A stretch of DNA of 64,000 nucleotides from Methanomassiliicoccales archaeon (GTDB lineage: Archaea; Thermoplasmatota; Thermoplasmata; Methanomassiliicoccales; UBA472). The notes beneath the pieces are model-generated. The model saw only the letters and a list, made by a program, of their open reading frames with translations. It did not search any database and was not told the origin of the DNA. The stretch lies in NCBI GenBank assembly GCA_035527755.1, contig DATKZX010000019.1, positions 98,113 to 162,112 on the forward strand, given 5' to 3'. The position numbers and the translations under genes are program-made. Below, piece by piece: positions 28,293-37,436 of the stretch (position 1 is its first letter; each line of letters starts with the position of its first letter).

Positions 28293-29234
28293 TCATTCCA
28301 GACCGGGTATCTTAGTACTGGTCCCCTCTTCGCCGAAGACGGCCACCCTGCTTGCCGACTTTTCGTTCAACAGGGTCATCCCCAGTTCCTCAGCCAGACG
28401 ACGCCCGAACTCCAGCACCTCGGAATGAGAGGGCATGTTATCCATGGACATTCGACGTCGCGAATCACCGACGAACACGAAGCCCTTCGGCTCGACGAAG
28501 GTCGGATCGGCAAGGCGGTCAAGAGCGGCATACTCCTTCTCCCAACCAAGGTTCCAATCCTTGACCACGGTGTGTCTGATGACCGTGCGGGTATTGAGGG
28601 ACGGCAATAGTTCCAGAGTGCGCCTTATTCGGTCCCATCCGTCCGGGATCCTCGGAACGCACAGTTGTCGGTATATCTCCTCGTTCGGCGCGGCCACGGT
28701 CACGTAGAGCTGCGTTGGTAAGGTGCTCAGGTTTTCCAGGACCTCCGGGAAGGTACCGTTGGTCACCAAGAAGGTGGTCATTCCCCGACGATGACAAAGT
28801 TCGATGAAATCGCCCAGGTAAGGATACATTGTCGGTTCACCCGCCAACGATATCGCCACCTGCTTCGGTTCCCTGGCCTCCTGCCACATGGCCGGAGAGC
28901 AGCGCGGATCACCCTTGAAACCGGTGATCAGCTGACGCTGCCCTTCGATGCAGGTGTCCAGCACGACCTCGGGGTCCTGCCATTTCGTGACCGTCGACTC
29001 GAATCCGCGCACTCTCCAGCAGAAAAGGCAATTGTGAGTGCAATCGTTCACCACCGGGGTCATCTGGAGGCAGCGATGGGAGCGGATGCCGTAGAAGTCC
29101 TGCTTGTAACAGGTTCGCCCCTTCAGCAAGCTTTGCTTCATCCAGTGACATAGCTTTACCCCGGCGTGGTCCCCGCATAATCGGTACTGCTGCTTCTGCA
29201 GTATCTCCTTGAGGTCCTTATTCAATCGACTCAC
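28293..29234 (-). CDS. taw1: 4-demethylwyosine synthase (tRNA-Phe wybutosine pathway)
   Basis: A 313-residue radical SAM enzyme with the cluster motif CTHNCLFC (Cys 65, 69, 72) and additional N-terminal cysteines (20, 29, 42, 55) as in TYW1 with its second cluster. Other family motifs are SLAGEPTMYP, TTFLVTNGT and EPKGFVFVGDSRRR. It forms the tricyclic base from m1G37 of tRNA-Phe using pyruvate. The archaeal form lacks the flavodoxin domain of the eukaryotic protein, as here. It overlaps rfcL by four nt (ATGA). Confidence 0.93.
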   Translation of the reverse strand: MSRLNKDLKEILQKQQYRLCGDHAGVKLCHWMKQSLLKGRTCYKQDFYGIRSHRCLQMTPVVNDCTHNCLFCWRVRGFESTVTKWQDPEVVLDTCIEGQRQLITGFKGDPRCSPAMWQEAREPKQVAISLAGEPTMYPYLGDFIELCHRRGMTTFLVTNGTFPEVLENLSTLPTQLYVTVAAPNEEIYRQLCVPRIPDGWDRIRRTLELLPSLNTRTVIRHTVVKDWNLGWEKEYAALDRLADPTFVEPKGFVFVGDSRRRMSMDNMPSHSEVLEFGRRLAEELGMTLLNEKSASRVAVFGEEGTSTKIPGLE

Positions 29235-30667
29235 CCCTCATATTGGAATAAGGAGCTCTGTTTTCCGCGGGGTTCCGATCGCTTCATTGACGGCTTTGGC
29301 TCCTCCACCACAGTTTCCTTGAAAACCTTTTGAACGGGGTTCGGATCACCCTCTTTGGACCGAAGGACATCCTCCACATCCTGCATGAGACGTTTGATCT
29401 CGGCGGAATCAACCTTTTTGTCCAGCAGATATGCGACCTGCTCCATGCCCAGGTTCAGTTCTATTGTGATGGCCAGACGGAAATCCTTGTCGGCCTTGAA
29501 GATGGTGCTCAAATATGGCAATACATCCTGCGATGCCCGACGCGTGGAGGTGTGGGTGTGATCCGCGATCTTCTGAGATATCTGGGACTTCATGTTGCGC
29601 GTAGCCTTGCTCCGGGACATCTTCATGATGTAGCTGGGGAAACGATATTGCACCCATCCCCGGTTCGTTCGCGATTTGGATGTCGTAACACCGTATGACA
29701 TATGATCGGAGGCATATGCCCAGAACCCATAGTATTGGCGTCTTATCACCCTGGAAAGAAAAATATCGGAACGGGAAAGGTGCTCGTAGGCCCGGTGCAG
29801 GTCCTCACCCTTGTATTCCAAGGATACGTTCTCGTCCAGCCACATCATCACATGCTCCGGGGTCTCATCTACGTCCATCATGGTATGTCGAGCACGCTTG
29901 GCGTCTCCCTCGTGCAAAATATCGCGCATGAGGTCGTACATGTTCCTCAGGGACAGACGGCTCTCCAGCACGAAAGCGTCATCATCCCCGATGCTCTCAT
30001 TGCCTTCGGCCACGGCCTGCAGGTCACGCACCGCCGCCCTCATGTCCCCATTGGAGTTCTCGATGATGGTCTCGAAAACCCTCTGCGGAACCTCCAACCC
30101 TTGGTCCAGGGCGATCTTGCGCAAAACACCGCGCATGGTGTTCCCCTGCACCCTGCCCACCTTTATTTGCATAGTATTGTTCTTGATGGCCGAGCTCTTC
30201 CTGCTGAGCGCGTAGAAATCATTGACTATGAGGATGACCGGCTGTCTGGTGTTGGCGACGAGGTCCGCTATGGCGGGTACGCCCCCAGAATCCTCCCGAC
30301 CGAAGATATTGTCCGCTTCGTCGAGTATGATGAGCTTGAGGCGCCCTTCCTTGCTTGAAAGGAACTCACCTTCGTCGGTGAAGGTCTCGGAACGAGAGCC
30401 GCGCCCAGCCACGTTCTTGATGGCAATAGCGTTCCTTTGATCGGAGGCGTTCATCTCCACCACCCCCCAATTGAAATCGTTGGCCAAAGCCAAAGCAGCG
30501 CTGGTCTTGCCAACGCCCGGGGGGCCCATGAGCACTACGGCCCTGTGCGAAGGACGACCTTCCTCCCAGGATAGGGCCCACTGTTGCAGGTCCTTGATCA
30601 CCTTGGGATTGCCGACCACTTCCACCAGTCCTTTGGGGCGGTACAGCTCCGTCCAATCGTCACCCAT
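29231..30667 (-). CDS. rfcL: Replication factor C large subunit
   Basis: A 478-residue clamp loader subunit. Motifs: WTELYRPKGLVEVVGN at the start, Walker A GPPGVGKTS (about 48-56), Walker B LIILDEADN, then the sensor region. The C-terminus has a PCNA-interaction motif, QSSLFQY, five or so residues from the end. It loads PCNA onto primed DNA together with the small subunit (not in the window). ATG 30667 is preferred over TTG 30670; a TATA box about 24-33 nt upstream suggests a leaderless message shared with taw1. Confidence 0.94.
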   Translation of the reverse strand: MGDDWTELYRPKGLVEVVGNPKVIKDLQQWALSWEEGRPSHRAVVLMGPPGVGKTSAALALANDFNWGVVEMNASDQRNAIAIKNVAGRGSRSETFTDEGEFLSSKEGRLKLIILDEADNIFGREDSGGVPAIADLVANTRQPVILIVNDFYALSRKSSAIKNNTMQIKVGRVQGNTMRGVLRKIALDQGLEVPQRVFETIIENSNGDMRAAVRDLQAVAEGNESIGDDDAFVLESRLSLRNMYDLMRDILHEGDAKRARHTMMDVDETPEHVMMWLDENVSLEYKGEDLHRAYEHLSRSDIFLSRVIRRQYYGFWAYASDHMSYGVTTSKSRTNRGWVQYRFPSYIMKMSRSKATRNMKSQISQKIADHTHTSTRRASQDVLPYLSTIFKADKDFRLAITIELNLGMEQVAYLLDKKVDSAEIKRLMQDVEDVLRSKEGDPNPVQKVFKETVVEEPKPSMKRSEPRGKQSSLFQYEG

Positions 30668-30690
30668 CAACTGTCACAATGACCGCGTGA

Positions 30691-30700
30691 CTTATAAAAG
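30691..30700 (-). promoter_or_regulatory. TATA element of rfcL-taw1
   Basis: Minus strand CTTTTATAAG, 24-33 nt before ATG 30667. Confidence 0.6.
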
Positions 30701-30726
30701 TGAGGTAAAGAGAAATGAAAATAAGG

Positions 30727-30748
30727 AAAAAGGAGGGTTGGAACCCTC
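30727..30748 (-). terminator. Hairpin terminator of the repeat-rich surface protein gene
   Basis: On the minus strand GAGGGTT-CC-AACCCTC (30733-30748), effectively a GAGGG/CCCTC stem with a six-base loop, is followed by CTTTTTCC. It starts five bases after the stop codon. Confidence 0.6.
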
Positions 30749-30752
30749 GTTC

Positions 30753-33488
30753 TCAGATCTTGCCCTTCTGTCTCATGAGAAGGAATATCCCTGCACCCGC
30801 CACGGCTGCGATGACGACGATGAACACGATGATCATGACCATGTCGTTGTTCGGGTTGGCGGTAGCTGAGGCCTTCTCGCTCCATGGACCTGGACCAGCG
30901 GGATTCACGGCGCCCACCTGATAGGTGTATTCCACTCCGTTCTCCAATCCAGTGTCGGTATATCTGGTCTCTCCGCCACCCACGGTGGCGATGAGCACGA
31001 ACATACCGGTCTCGTTCTGACGATAGACCCTGTACTCGGTTATTGCCGCACCGCCGTTGTCAGGCGCGTTCCATTTCAGCAGCACAGCCTTGTCTTGACC
31101 GGAGGCGTCTACATCTGGCATTCCAGGTAATGTGCATGGAGTGCCGACCACCGCGTTGGAGTATGGACTGCTGCCTTCGGAGTTCATCGCTCTAATGCGG
31201 TATGTCCAAGAGACCCCGTTCTCCAATCCCAGATCGCTGTAGGAGTTCGCCGTTCCGCTCACATCATCGTATAGGACCAGATCGTTGGTGCTGGTTCCCC
31301 GGTAGATCACGTACTCGGTGATATTGGCACCACCGTTGCTAGCGGGAGCTTCCCAGTTCAACGTGACAGCACCATCACCTACGGTCGTCGTAAGGTTCAG
31401 CGGGGCGGAGGGGACCACGACAGATGAGGCGTACCTAAGGTCCTTGCCCACCGGATCGTAGTAGCTTATATGAGCCCTCCCCTGGAAGTCCATAGCCATG
31501 GAGATGTGATCCCCGCAGCCTTGAAGGTCGACCTTCTGGAACATCCAGATGCCGTTCCTCTTTTCCACGTACTTCAGGATCCCCGAGCCAGCCTGATCGA
31601 CATAGGCGATGTGCTCGTCGCCGTTCGCATCGACCATAATGGAACTGGCTATGCCTACGTTCCCTTCGGCCTCGATCACCTGGGCACCATTCCACTGTCC
31701 ACCGACATTGTTCTTATATTTCAGTAGGGACAGGACCTCATTGTAGTATGTGATGTAGATCTGGTCCTGATCATCAATGAACATAGAGATGCCACCGCCA
31801 AGCTGGTCGGAGGTCTCCAGGGATTCTATGGCCCACCCTGTGACTATCTGGTTGGCGTGGATCAGTTCCCCGCTGCGATAGTAGGCCACATGCACCATGT
31901 TCTCTGAATCGACCGCCAGCGAGACACGCCCTTCGACTTGTCCGCTGCTGTCGATCAATCCTATTATCCAGTCCCCACCAGCATTGCTGGTGTACTTCAG
32001 GTTCTTTGATGCGTGATTGAGGTAGGCGATGTGCACCGACCCGTTCCCATCGATGGCTATGGAGCTGTACAATCCCACATCACCTGAGCCGTCCAGGGTG
32101 CGTATATCCCAGTCGCCGTCCTGATTGGTGGCGTACTTAAGGATCCTGGAACCGGTCATGTCGTAGTAGCTGATGTGAACGTTGCCATCGGCGTCCAGGG
32201 CAATGGACGGGAACAGTCCCACCATTGGAGTGGTATTGTCGATGGTCACTACGTTCCATCCATCCACGTTATTAGCGTAGTTCAGGCTTCCGTTAGAATT
32301 GTCGTAATAAGCCATATGGATGAAACCATCGGCGTCAACGGCGATGGAGCTTTGCTCTCCCACTAAACCGTCTTCGTCCACGGTTTCCAGCACCCACTTG
32401 GCTCCGGAGTTGGTTATGTAGCTCAGCTGCGCGCTCGCATCCACCAGGTCGATGTATACGACATGTTGTTTGTTGTTATAATCGGAGACCATTGCACTGC
32501 AAACACCGCCGGACGTATCAAGCACCCAGAAGCTCCAATCATCGTTGAAGTATGCGTAGCACAGGTCTTGGTTCGACATGTCATAATACGTGATGTGGAA
32601 CCGGTTCATCGAATCTATATCCAGGGAAAGCCAGGAGTTGACATTCGTGGTGTCGTCCACAATCTGTTTGCTCCAAACCCCGCTGGTACCGCGTATGGCC
32701 AGTTTGAGATCGCGAGATATCTCGTCGTAATATGCTACACATGGCCTTTCACCCATCGCATCGATGTCGATCTCAACACCGAAAGATGAACCTGAATCCA
32801 CAACCTCAGAAGTCCATTCCGATCCGTTCAATGAGGCGTAGCACAATTCATTATCCTGGGAGATGTATGCGACCTGCAGCTTTCCGTCGGTGAACATCAA
32901 GCTGTTACCGAAACCCACGTCCTCGATCGCCAAGGCAGTGCTCCACGAATTACCGGACTTGACCGCGTATTTTAGCGCATCGTTGGAGTAGTCCAGGTAG
33001 GTTATGTAAACGGAACCGGATCCGATCGCGATCGAATTATACTCCCCTACAACACCTGTCGAATCGACTACAGAGATAGACCATGAATCTAAATTTCCAG
33101 TGGCGTACTTCAGGTCATTGTTGGTGGCGTCATAGTAGCTAATGTGGACCTTTCCCGAGGAGTCCACAGCTATTGAGTTGTATTTTCCGACGTTCGCTGA
33201 ACTGTCGACAACCTCGGTCATCCATGCGCCATCACTATTGGTGGCATACATGAGATTCTGACCGAACGTGTCATAATAGCTCACGTGGAGATAACCGTCA
33301 AGATCTATCGCTTCGCTAATGACATTGCTAACATCTGATTCACTATCGATGGTCCCCTTTGTCCAAGAGGTCTCATCAAGCGACAATGTGACCGCGGACC
33401 CGGTCCCGCCTATGAATAAAAGACCCATGAACAAGGGCATCAATAGTAACCAGGCTACCGCTGATGCTCTCAGCTTCTTCGTTTGCAT
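30753..33488 (-). CDS. Secreted, membrane-anchored repeat protein with two fibronectin type III domains
   Basis: A 911-residue protein: signal peptide (about 1-33, ending near GTGSA), then some 15 tandem repeats of about 42 residues of the form SIAVDSxGxVHISYYDxxNxDLKYA (about 40-690), probably beta-propeller blades. Two fibronectin type III domains follow (about 695-785 and 787-875) and a C-terminal helix (MVMIIVFIVVIAAVAGAGIFLL) with a basic tail acts as anchor. Start ATG 33488 is preceded by GGAGGGA; the frame runs 35 codons further without signal-peptide character. Extracellular binding or adhesion is inferred. Confidence 0.82.
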   Translation of the reverse strand: MQTKKLRASAVAWLLLMPLFMGLLFIGGTGSAVTLSLDETSWTKGTIDSESDVSNVISEAIDLDGYLHVSYYDTFGQNLMYATNSDGAWMTEVVDSSANVGKYNSIAVDSSGKVHISYYDATNNDLKYATGNLDSWSISVVDSTGVVGEYNSIAIGSGSVYITYLDYSNDALKYAVKSGNSWSTALAIEDVGFGNSLMFTDGKLQVAYISQDNELCYASLNGSEWTSEVVDSGSSFGVEIDIDAMGERPCVAYYDEISRDLKLAIRGTSGVWSKQIVDDTTNVNSWLSLDIDSMNRFHITYYDMSNQDLCYAYFNDDWSFWVLDTSGGVCSAMVSDYNNKQHVVYIDLVDASAQLSYITNSGAKWVLETVDEDGLVGEQSSIAVDADGFIHMAYYDNSNGSLNYANNVDGWNVVTIDNTTPMVGLFPSIALDADGNVHISYYDMTGSRILKYATNQDGDWDIRTLDGSGDVGLYSSIAIDGNGSVHIAYLNHASKNLKYTSNAGGDWIIGLIDSSGQVEGRVSLAVDSENMVHVAYYRSGELIHANQIVTGWAIESLETSDQLGGGISMFIDDQDQIYITYYNEVLSLLKYKNNVGGQWNGAQVIEAEGNVGIASSIMVDANGDEHIAYVDQAGSGILKYVEKRNGIWMFQKVDLQGCGDHISMAMDFQGRAHISYYDPVGKDLRYASSVVVPSAPLNLTTTVGDGAVTLNWEAPASNGGANITEYVIYRGTSTNDLVLYDDVSGTANSYSDLGLENGVSWTYRIRAMNSEGSSPYSNAVVGTPCTLPGMPDVDASGQDKAVLLKWNAPDNGGAAITEYRVYRQNETGMFVLIATVGGGETRYTDTGLENGVEYTYQVGAVNPAGPGPWSEKASATANPNNDMVMIIVFIVVIAAVAGAGIFLLMRQKGKI

Positions 33489-33848
33489 CCCAATTCCCTC
33501 CAGTTGTAAGAAATTTGAGAAATATATTGTCTTTAACATATTTGAAATCAATGTTACTTTACTATTATTATCTGTGATTATTATATTACTCATGATAAAA
33601 GACGTTTAATATTATACTATGTAACGTGTTTTAGTATATTATTTACGTATTTTATAATTCGATTTATAATTGAATTGGAATTTTCCGGCGTGTTCTTTAA
33701 TCACTATATATAATTTTCGTGATTATATAAATTAACCATGAATGAACAAGGATTTTACTTAAATAATTAAATTTGATTTGATTGAAATTTCTGGCGTTAA
33801 TAGTATGGTTTTATAAAGACATAGAACAACTTCGTTCCCAGGGATTTT
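33489..33848. other. AT-rich intergenic region
   Basis: 360 nt, strongly AT-rich, with no coding frame of note. It must hold the promoter of the surface protein gene (minus strand, AT-rich tracts near 33525-33600) and that of the FAS1 gene (TATA at 33809-33818). Confidence 0.6.
33809..33818 (+). promoter_or_regulatory. TATA element of the FAS1 gene
   Basis: TTTTATAAAG begins 40 nt before ATG 33849, giving a short leader. Confidence 0.55.
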
Positions 33849-34301
33849 ATGGGATTCTTCGATAGATTTAAGAAAAAGGCCACTGAGGCAGTGGACCCAA
33901 ACCTGGGAACGATCGTGGACATTGCCGTCGCTGACGGAGGATTCAAGACACTGGTCGAGGCGGTGAAGGCCGCTGGATTGGTGGATACTTTGAAGGGCAG
34001 GGGACCGTACACGGTCTTTGCACCCAACGACTCAGCTTTTCAGGACCTTCCAGCAGGAACAATAGAAGCGTTACTCAAGGACAAGATTAAATTGAAGTCA
34101 CTCCTGACATACCATGTTGTAGCGGGAAGAATGAACTACGACGACCTGGCTAAATTGAAGACCGTCAAGACAGTGGAAGGTAAGGAACTGGCATTAGATG
34201 CCGCTGGAGTCCTCAAGGTCGGAGGAGCTACGATCATCCAGGGCAACATAAAATGTCGTAACGGGTATATCCACGTGATCAACAAGGTCTTAGAGCCTTA
34301 A
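33849..34301 (+). CDS. FAS1 (fasciclin) domain protein without signal peptide
   Basis: A 150-residue single FAS1 domain: VDIAVADGGFKTLVEAVKAAGL, the H1 box-like GPYTVFAPNDSAF, YHVVAGRMN and the C-terminal GYIHVINKVL (H2 box). FAS1 domains usually mediate adhesion outside the cell, yet this one begins MGFFDRFKKK without a hydrophobic leader, so a cytoplasmic or non-classical location is likely. It ends in a bidirectional terminator facing the ferritin gene. Confidence 0.88.
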   Translation: MGFFDRFKKKATEAVDPNLGTIVDIAVADGGFKTLVEAVKAAGLVDTLKGRGPYTVFAPNDSAFQDLPAGTIEALLKDKIKLKSLLTYHVVAGRMNYDDLAKLKTVKTVEGKELALDAAGVLKVGGATIIQGNIKCRNGYIHVINKVLEP

Positions 34302-34313
34302 AAAATTTAAAAA

Positions 34314-34329
34314 GCAGGGGGAACCCTGC
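34314..34329. terminator. Bidirectional hairpin terminator between FAS1 and ferritin genes
   Basis: GCAGGG-GGAA-CCCTGC is followed on the plus strand by a T-run (34339-34345) and on the minus strand by TTTTT and more T tracts, serving both convergent genes. Confidence 0.7.
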
Positions 34330-34342
34330 GAAAACATCTTTT

Positions 34343-34873
34343 TTATGGAGCGCCAACGTTAGTCCCAGGGATTACTGGAGCAACGAACATTCTGGCTGCA
34401 AGCTGTGTATCGACCGCCATAAGGGCGGGCATGTTGTCCCCGATCTTCTTAAGTCGCCTTGCCAATGTGCTGGTGTTATCCTCTTCCTCTACCTGCTCGG
34501 CCACATACCACTGGAGGAATTGATTGAACGCGTGGTCCTTCTCTTCGATCGCCAGATCAACGAGCTTGTGGATCTTGATCGTCACTACTTTTGCCTCGTG
34601 ATCGAAGGCGTCCTTGAAGACCTCGGCTGGAGACGCCCATTCCTTCTTCGGCATCTCGATGGCAAATAATGATACACGGCCGCCGCGTAGGTTGATGAAC
34701 TGGATCATTCCTTCAGCATGGGCCAGCTCTTCCTGGGTCTGCACCTTCATCCAGTTGGCCATTCCAGGAAGGTCAATGGAATGAAGGTACATTTCCATGG
34801 ATTTGTACAAGTAGGCCGAATACACCTCAGCATTTATCTGATCGTTCAGAGCTTTCTCGATACTTGCTTTCAT
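34343..34873 (-). CDS. ftn: Ferritin
   Basis: A 176-residue ferritin-like iron-storage protein. Ferroxidase-centre residues are visible: Glu17 region NAEVYSAYLY, the EELAHAE helix (Glu50, His53) and the later AEQVEEEDNT with Glu and Gln ligands. Residue order matches bacterial/archaeal FtnA rather than bacterioferritin (no haem-binding Met pattern evident). It oxidises and stores iron and limits Fenton damage. TATA element at 34911-34920 on its strand. Confidence 0.92.
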   Translation of the reverse strand: MKASIEKALNDQINAEVYSAYLYKSMEMYLHSIDLPGMANWMKVQTQEELAHAEGMIQFINLRGGRVSLFAIEMPKKEWASPAEVFKDAFDHEAKVVTIKIHKLVDLAIEEKDHAFNQFLQWYVAEQVEEEDNTSTLARRLKKIGDNMPALMAVDTQLAARMFVAPVIPGTNVGAP

Positions 34874-35492
34874 AGAAAAATCACTAACAATATTATTGGA
34901 CCTGCGCGACTATAAAATATCCCTCTGCCGCCTCGGAACCGATCTAGCAGAGAGTTTTTTCTTAGATTATTGATTTTATCCTCTATATTATAGCAGATAT
35001 CATTACTATCATTATTTTATTCATGTTAATCTACAATTCAACGTTTGCAGTGCTTCCCGACCCGCTTTTTTCATGATCTTCGAACATATCACATAGTTCG
35101 TTTAGGAATTGATCATAGGTTCGGCGAAATTTTAATTTGTATAGTCGGTCACGGGTCGTCTCGGTCACCTGTATCGTTGTTTTTCTCTCCAACATGGATA
35201 TCACCATAATACTATTGTTAATTATAATATGTATAATTATATCTATATTACTAATTTACTGTATTATAATTATTATTACAGTTTTAATCTTATTATTTAT
35301 ATAACTATTATTATTGATTATAATAGTTTCAATAATTTATTGTACAAACTAGTTCATATTTGTAAGCGACGGACTCCCTAACATCAACTTGAGAGCAGTG
35401 AAAAATGGGTTTTCCCCCCTCATTTTACATCTAAAAACAGGTATTGTAAAAATGTACTATTGTTAACAGAAAAATGATGCAATTAACGCCGT
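34874..35492. other. AT-rich intergenic region with one small gene
   Basis: 619 nt. It holds the ferritin promoter (34911-34920), the 54-codon gene at 35031-35195, and a T-rich tail near 35450-35480 that may terminate the proline dehydrogenase transcript. Nothing else supported. Confidence 0.6.
35031..35195 (-). CDS. Small ribbon-helix-helix/VapB-like protein
   Basis: A 54-residue frame, ATG 35195 to TAG 35031. The sequence begins MLERKTTIQVTETTRDRLYKLK and continues RRTYDQFLNELCDMFEDHEK. A short strand with T-I-Q-V-T, then T.DRL..LK, then a T-YD-F-L segment is the usual pattern of archaeal antitoxin/ribbon-helix-helix proteins, so a DNA-binding or antitoxin role is likely. It lies in otherwise non-coding AT-rich DNA, where such a well-formed frame is unlikely by chance. 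No toxin gene is next to it. Confidence 0.65.
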   Translation of the reverse strand: MLERKTTIQVTETTRDRLYKLKFRRTYDQFLNELCDMFEDHEKSGSGSTANVEL

Positions 35493-36302
35493 TTATGGGC
35501 ACGGTTCTAACCCTAGCTCTAAAAGTTGCCGAAGGTAGTTCTCCCGACGCATCGTGTAAGAATAGGAGTCCGATCCGAAAGGAACATATTCCGCTACGGC
35601 CCACCCCCTCCCGGCAAGACGAAGTTTCGTATCATCACCTAATCCCTTGAGCATCCCGATCTCCAAAAGCCCTTTCATGCTTCGGTCCTTGGTCACCTTA
35701 CCAATGATAATAGGATCGTGAGTTCCTACCGAGAAAGGTCGACCTAATGAATGCAATAGATCGACGTTCTCAAGCATGACCCCCCGGACCTCTCCCGGAT
35801 CTCCGATGTCTCCGGAATATGTTCCTTTGACGAGCCTGATACCAACCCCGCCCGATGCTAGGTCAAGAATGTCTTTAGGTGTTCGGTACAGGTAAGCCTG
35901 AACAGCGACCGATATTGACCCTCGATTTAAACTACCAAGCTGCTTCACCACACCCATTGTGAGGTCCAAGTACTTCCGAGCCTCCATATCGATCTCGACA
36001 GCGATCCCCTTGCCCCACGCCTGGTTAGTTATCTCGCATATCTTGTCCGAGCACCGTTCAGGATCATAAGCGGCACCCAGGGCGGTTGGTTTGATGGAAA
36101 TGGACGTATGCATATCTCGATTATCCATAGCTCGGATCAGCTCCAGATAATTGGCCAGTGAACCTATTGACGCCCCTTCATCCTTAGTAAGCTCCCCAAG
36201 GGGGTCCATTATGCAGCGGATACCTTGCTCGGATCGAAGTTCGACCTGGCCCATAGCTTCCTGAAGATCGCAACATACCCATCGGGAAATATTGAGGACC
36301 AT
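35493..36302 (-). CDS. Proline dehydrogenase
   Basis: A 269-residue flavoenzyme of the PRODH barrel family. Key segments are SIKPTALG, VEIDMEARKYLDLT, AVQAYLYRT, IRLVKGTYSGD, and the C-terminal substrate motif YSYTMRRENYLRQL with the paired arginines. It oxidises proline to pyrroline-5-carboxylate and reduces FAD. The size is that of monofunctional bacterial/archaeal enzymes. An aldehyde dehydrogenase lies 4 kb away but looks unlike the usual P5C dehydrogenase. Monocistronic in an AT-rich accessory region. Confidence 0.85.
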   Translation of the reverse strand: MVLNISRWVCCDLQEAMGQVELRSEQGIRCIMDPLGELTKDEGASIGSLANYLELIRAMDNRDMHTSISIKPTALGAAYDPERCSDKICEITNQAWGKGIAVEIDMEARKYLDLTMGVVKQLGSLNRGSISVAVQAYLYRTPKDILDLASGGVGIRLVKGTYSGDIGDPGEVRGVMLENVDLLHSLGRPFSVGTHDPIIIGKVTKDRSMKGLLEIGMLKGLGDDTKLRLAGRGWAVAEYVPFGSDSYSYTMRRENYLRQLLELGLEPCP

Positions 36303-36391
36303 AACAAAAAGATAGGTCGGAGAATTAGTTCAATCTTGTTAAAAAATAGAGAATATGGAAAGGGTTTGAAGCGTTTGGTCTTTCTTCCCGC

Positions 36392-36964
36392 TTAGGCCTT
36401 TATGAGCAGGGGAAGGACTACCTTGCCCTTGACGACCAGGAAGGCGATCGCAGTTGCCATGTACAGCGCCATTAAGCTGGCGATGGTCCACAGCAGACCG
36501 ACTACCATCCTGATGTCCTCACCCATGTCGAACCACAGACCCAGGCACACGAAGGCCAGGGCAGCGACTACGAGGAATATGGGCAAGATCTTGACCGGCT
36601 GAGCGAAGGCTACGATGCCGACCATCAACAGGCCAAGTCCAACGAATATGGTGTATATTTCTGCGGCGATATATGCCTCAAAGGCGCCAGTCAATACTGG
36701 GGTAGCCATTGCGGCGAATCCCAGCAGGAACACAGCGAACAGACCAAAGGCGGCCGATACCAGTATGTTCTCATTCAGGTATGCGACGATGGTGCAAAGG
36801 AAGAGGCCAGTGCCGACTAAGGCAGCCACCCCCGCAATTACACTCAAATCGTCGAATACACCAAGTCCAAACATTCCAACCAAGATAGCCATTATGCTGA
36901 CCAGGAACAATCCCAGTACCTCAGCTCCAGCTAGCTTGATGTGTACATTGCTTTCTTCTGCCAT
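36392..36964 (-). CDS. Small six-helix membrane protein, possibly GPR1/FUN34/YaaH-like
   Basis: A 190-residue protein with six hydrophobic helices in pairs, a short charged N-terminus (MAEESNVHIK) and a basic C-terminal end. Size, helix count and the G/A-rich pattern recall the acetate/succinate channel-like GPR1/FUN34/YaaH family, but the usual NPxP signature is not clear, so this is tentative. The gap upstream is long and AT-rich. Confidence 0.5.
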   Translation of the reverse strand: MAEESNVHIKLAGAEVLGLFLVSIMAILVGMFGLGVFDDLSVIAGVAALVGTGLFLCTIVAYLNENILVSAAFGLFAVFLLGFAAMATPVLTGAFEAYIAAEIYTIFVGLGLLMVGIVAFAQPVKILPIFLVVAALAFVCLGLWFDMGEDIRMVVGLLWTIASLMALYMATAIAFLVVKGKVVLPLLIKA

Positions 36965-37436
36965 TTAATCACTCCATTTTTGTGGACATAAAGAAAGGAT
37001 GAGGCTATTGCTAGTCGAGGTAACTGCAATCAAAAAATTACAGAATTGGCCGCGACATTGCACGTACTCTCCCATTGTGATCCCCTCTCCCTTCGGATTG
37101 TCCTATCGGATTGCTTAACAATCCTAACATAGTATCCATCACTGATGATAATATATAGTTTACCCATTAAGGACTGTTAATAAAAATTATTAACACGTGT
37201 TAAAAGATGAGTGGCCATTCAACCGTTAAACATACCTAAATCAACGCAATTTTTATATAATCGTAATAACTTTTATCGCTTCCGGTACAATAGAATAACA
37301 TTATTTTTGATATCGTAATATTTCAACCATCTGGCTAGTTTCATTTTCGAATATTATATTTAAAATAATTATATTATATCGATATAGCATTCTTATGGGC
37401 CAGTAATAACATTGGCACTCGAATCCGGGTCAATGC
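36965..37436. other. AT-rich intergenic region with a 14-bp palindrome
   Basis: 472 nt without a credible gene. It includes the perfect palindrome TTAACACGTGTTAA at 37190-37203 and many TATA-like tracts. The upstream side serves the small membrane protein gene; the other side is the 3' end of the recombinase pair. Confidence 0.55.
37190..37203. repeat. Perfect 14-bp palindrome TTAACACGTGTTAA
   Basis: Centred between 37196 and 37197, lying 226 nt before the ATG of the small membrane protein. A dimeric regulator site is possible. Confidence 0.4.

Noticed and set aside
36965..37436. tRNA-like 3' fragment near 37415-37435 as a possible integration site
   Set aside because: Only a loose T-loop resemblance; no acceptor partner or matching direct repeat was found.
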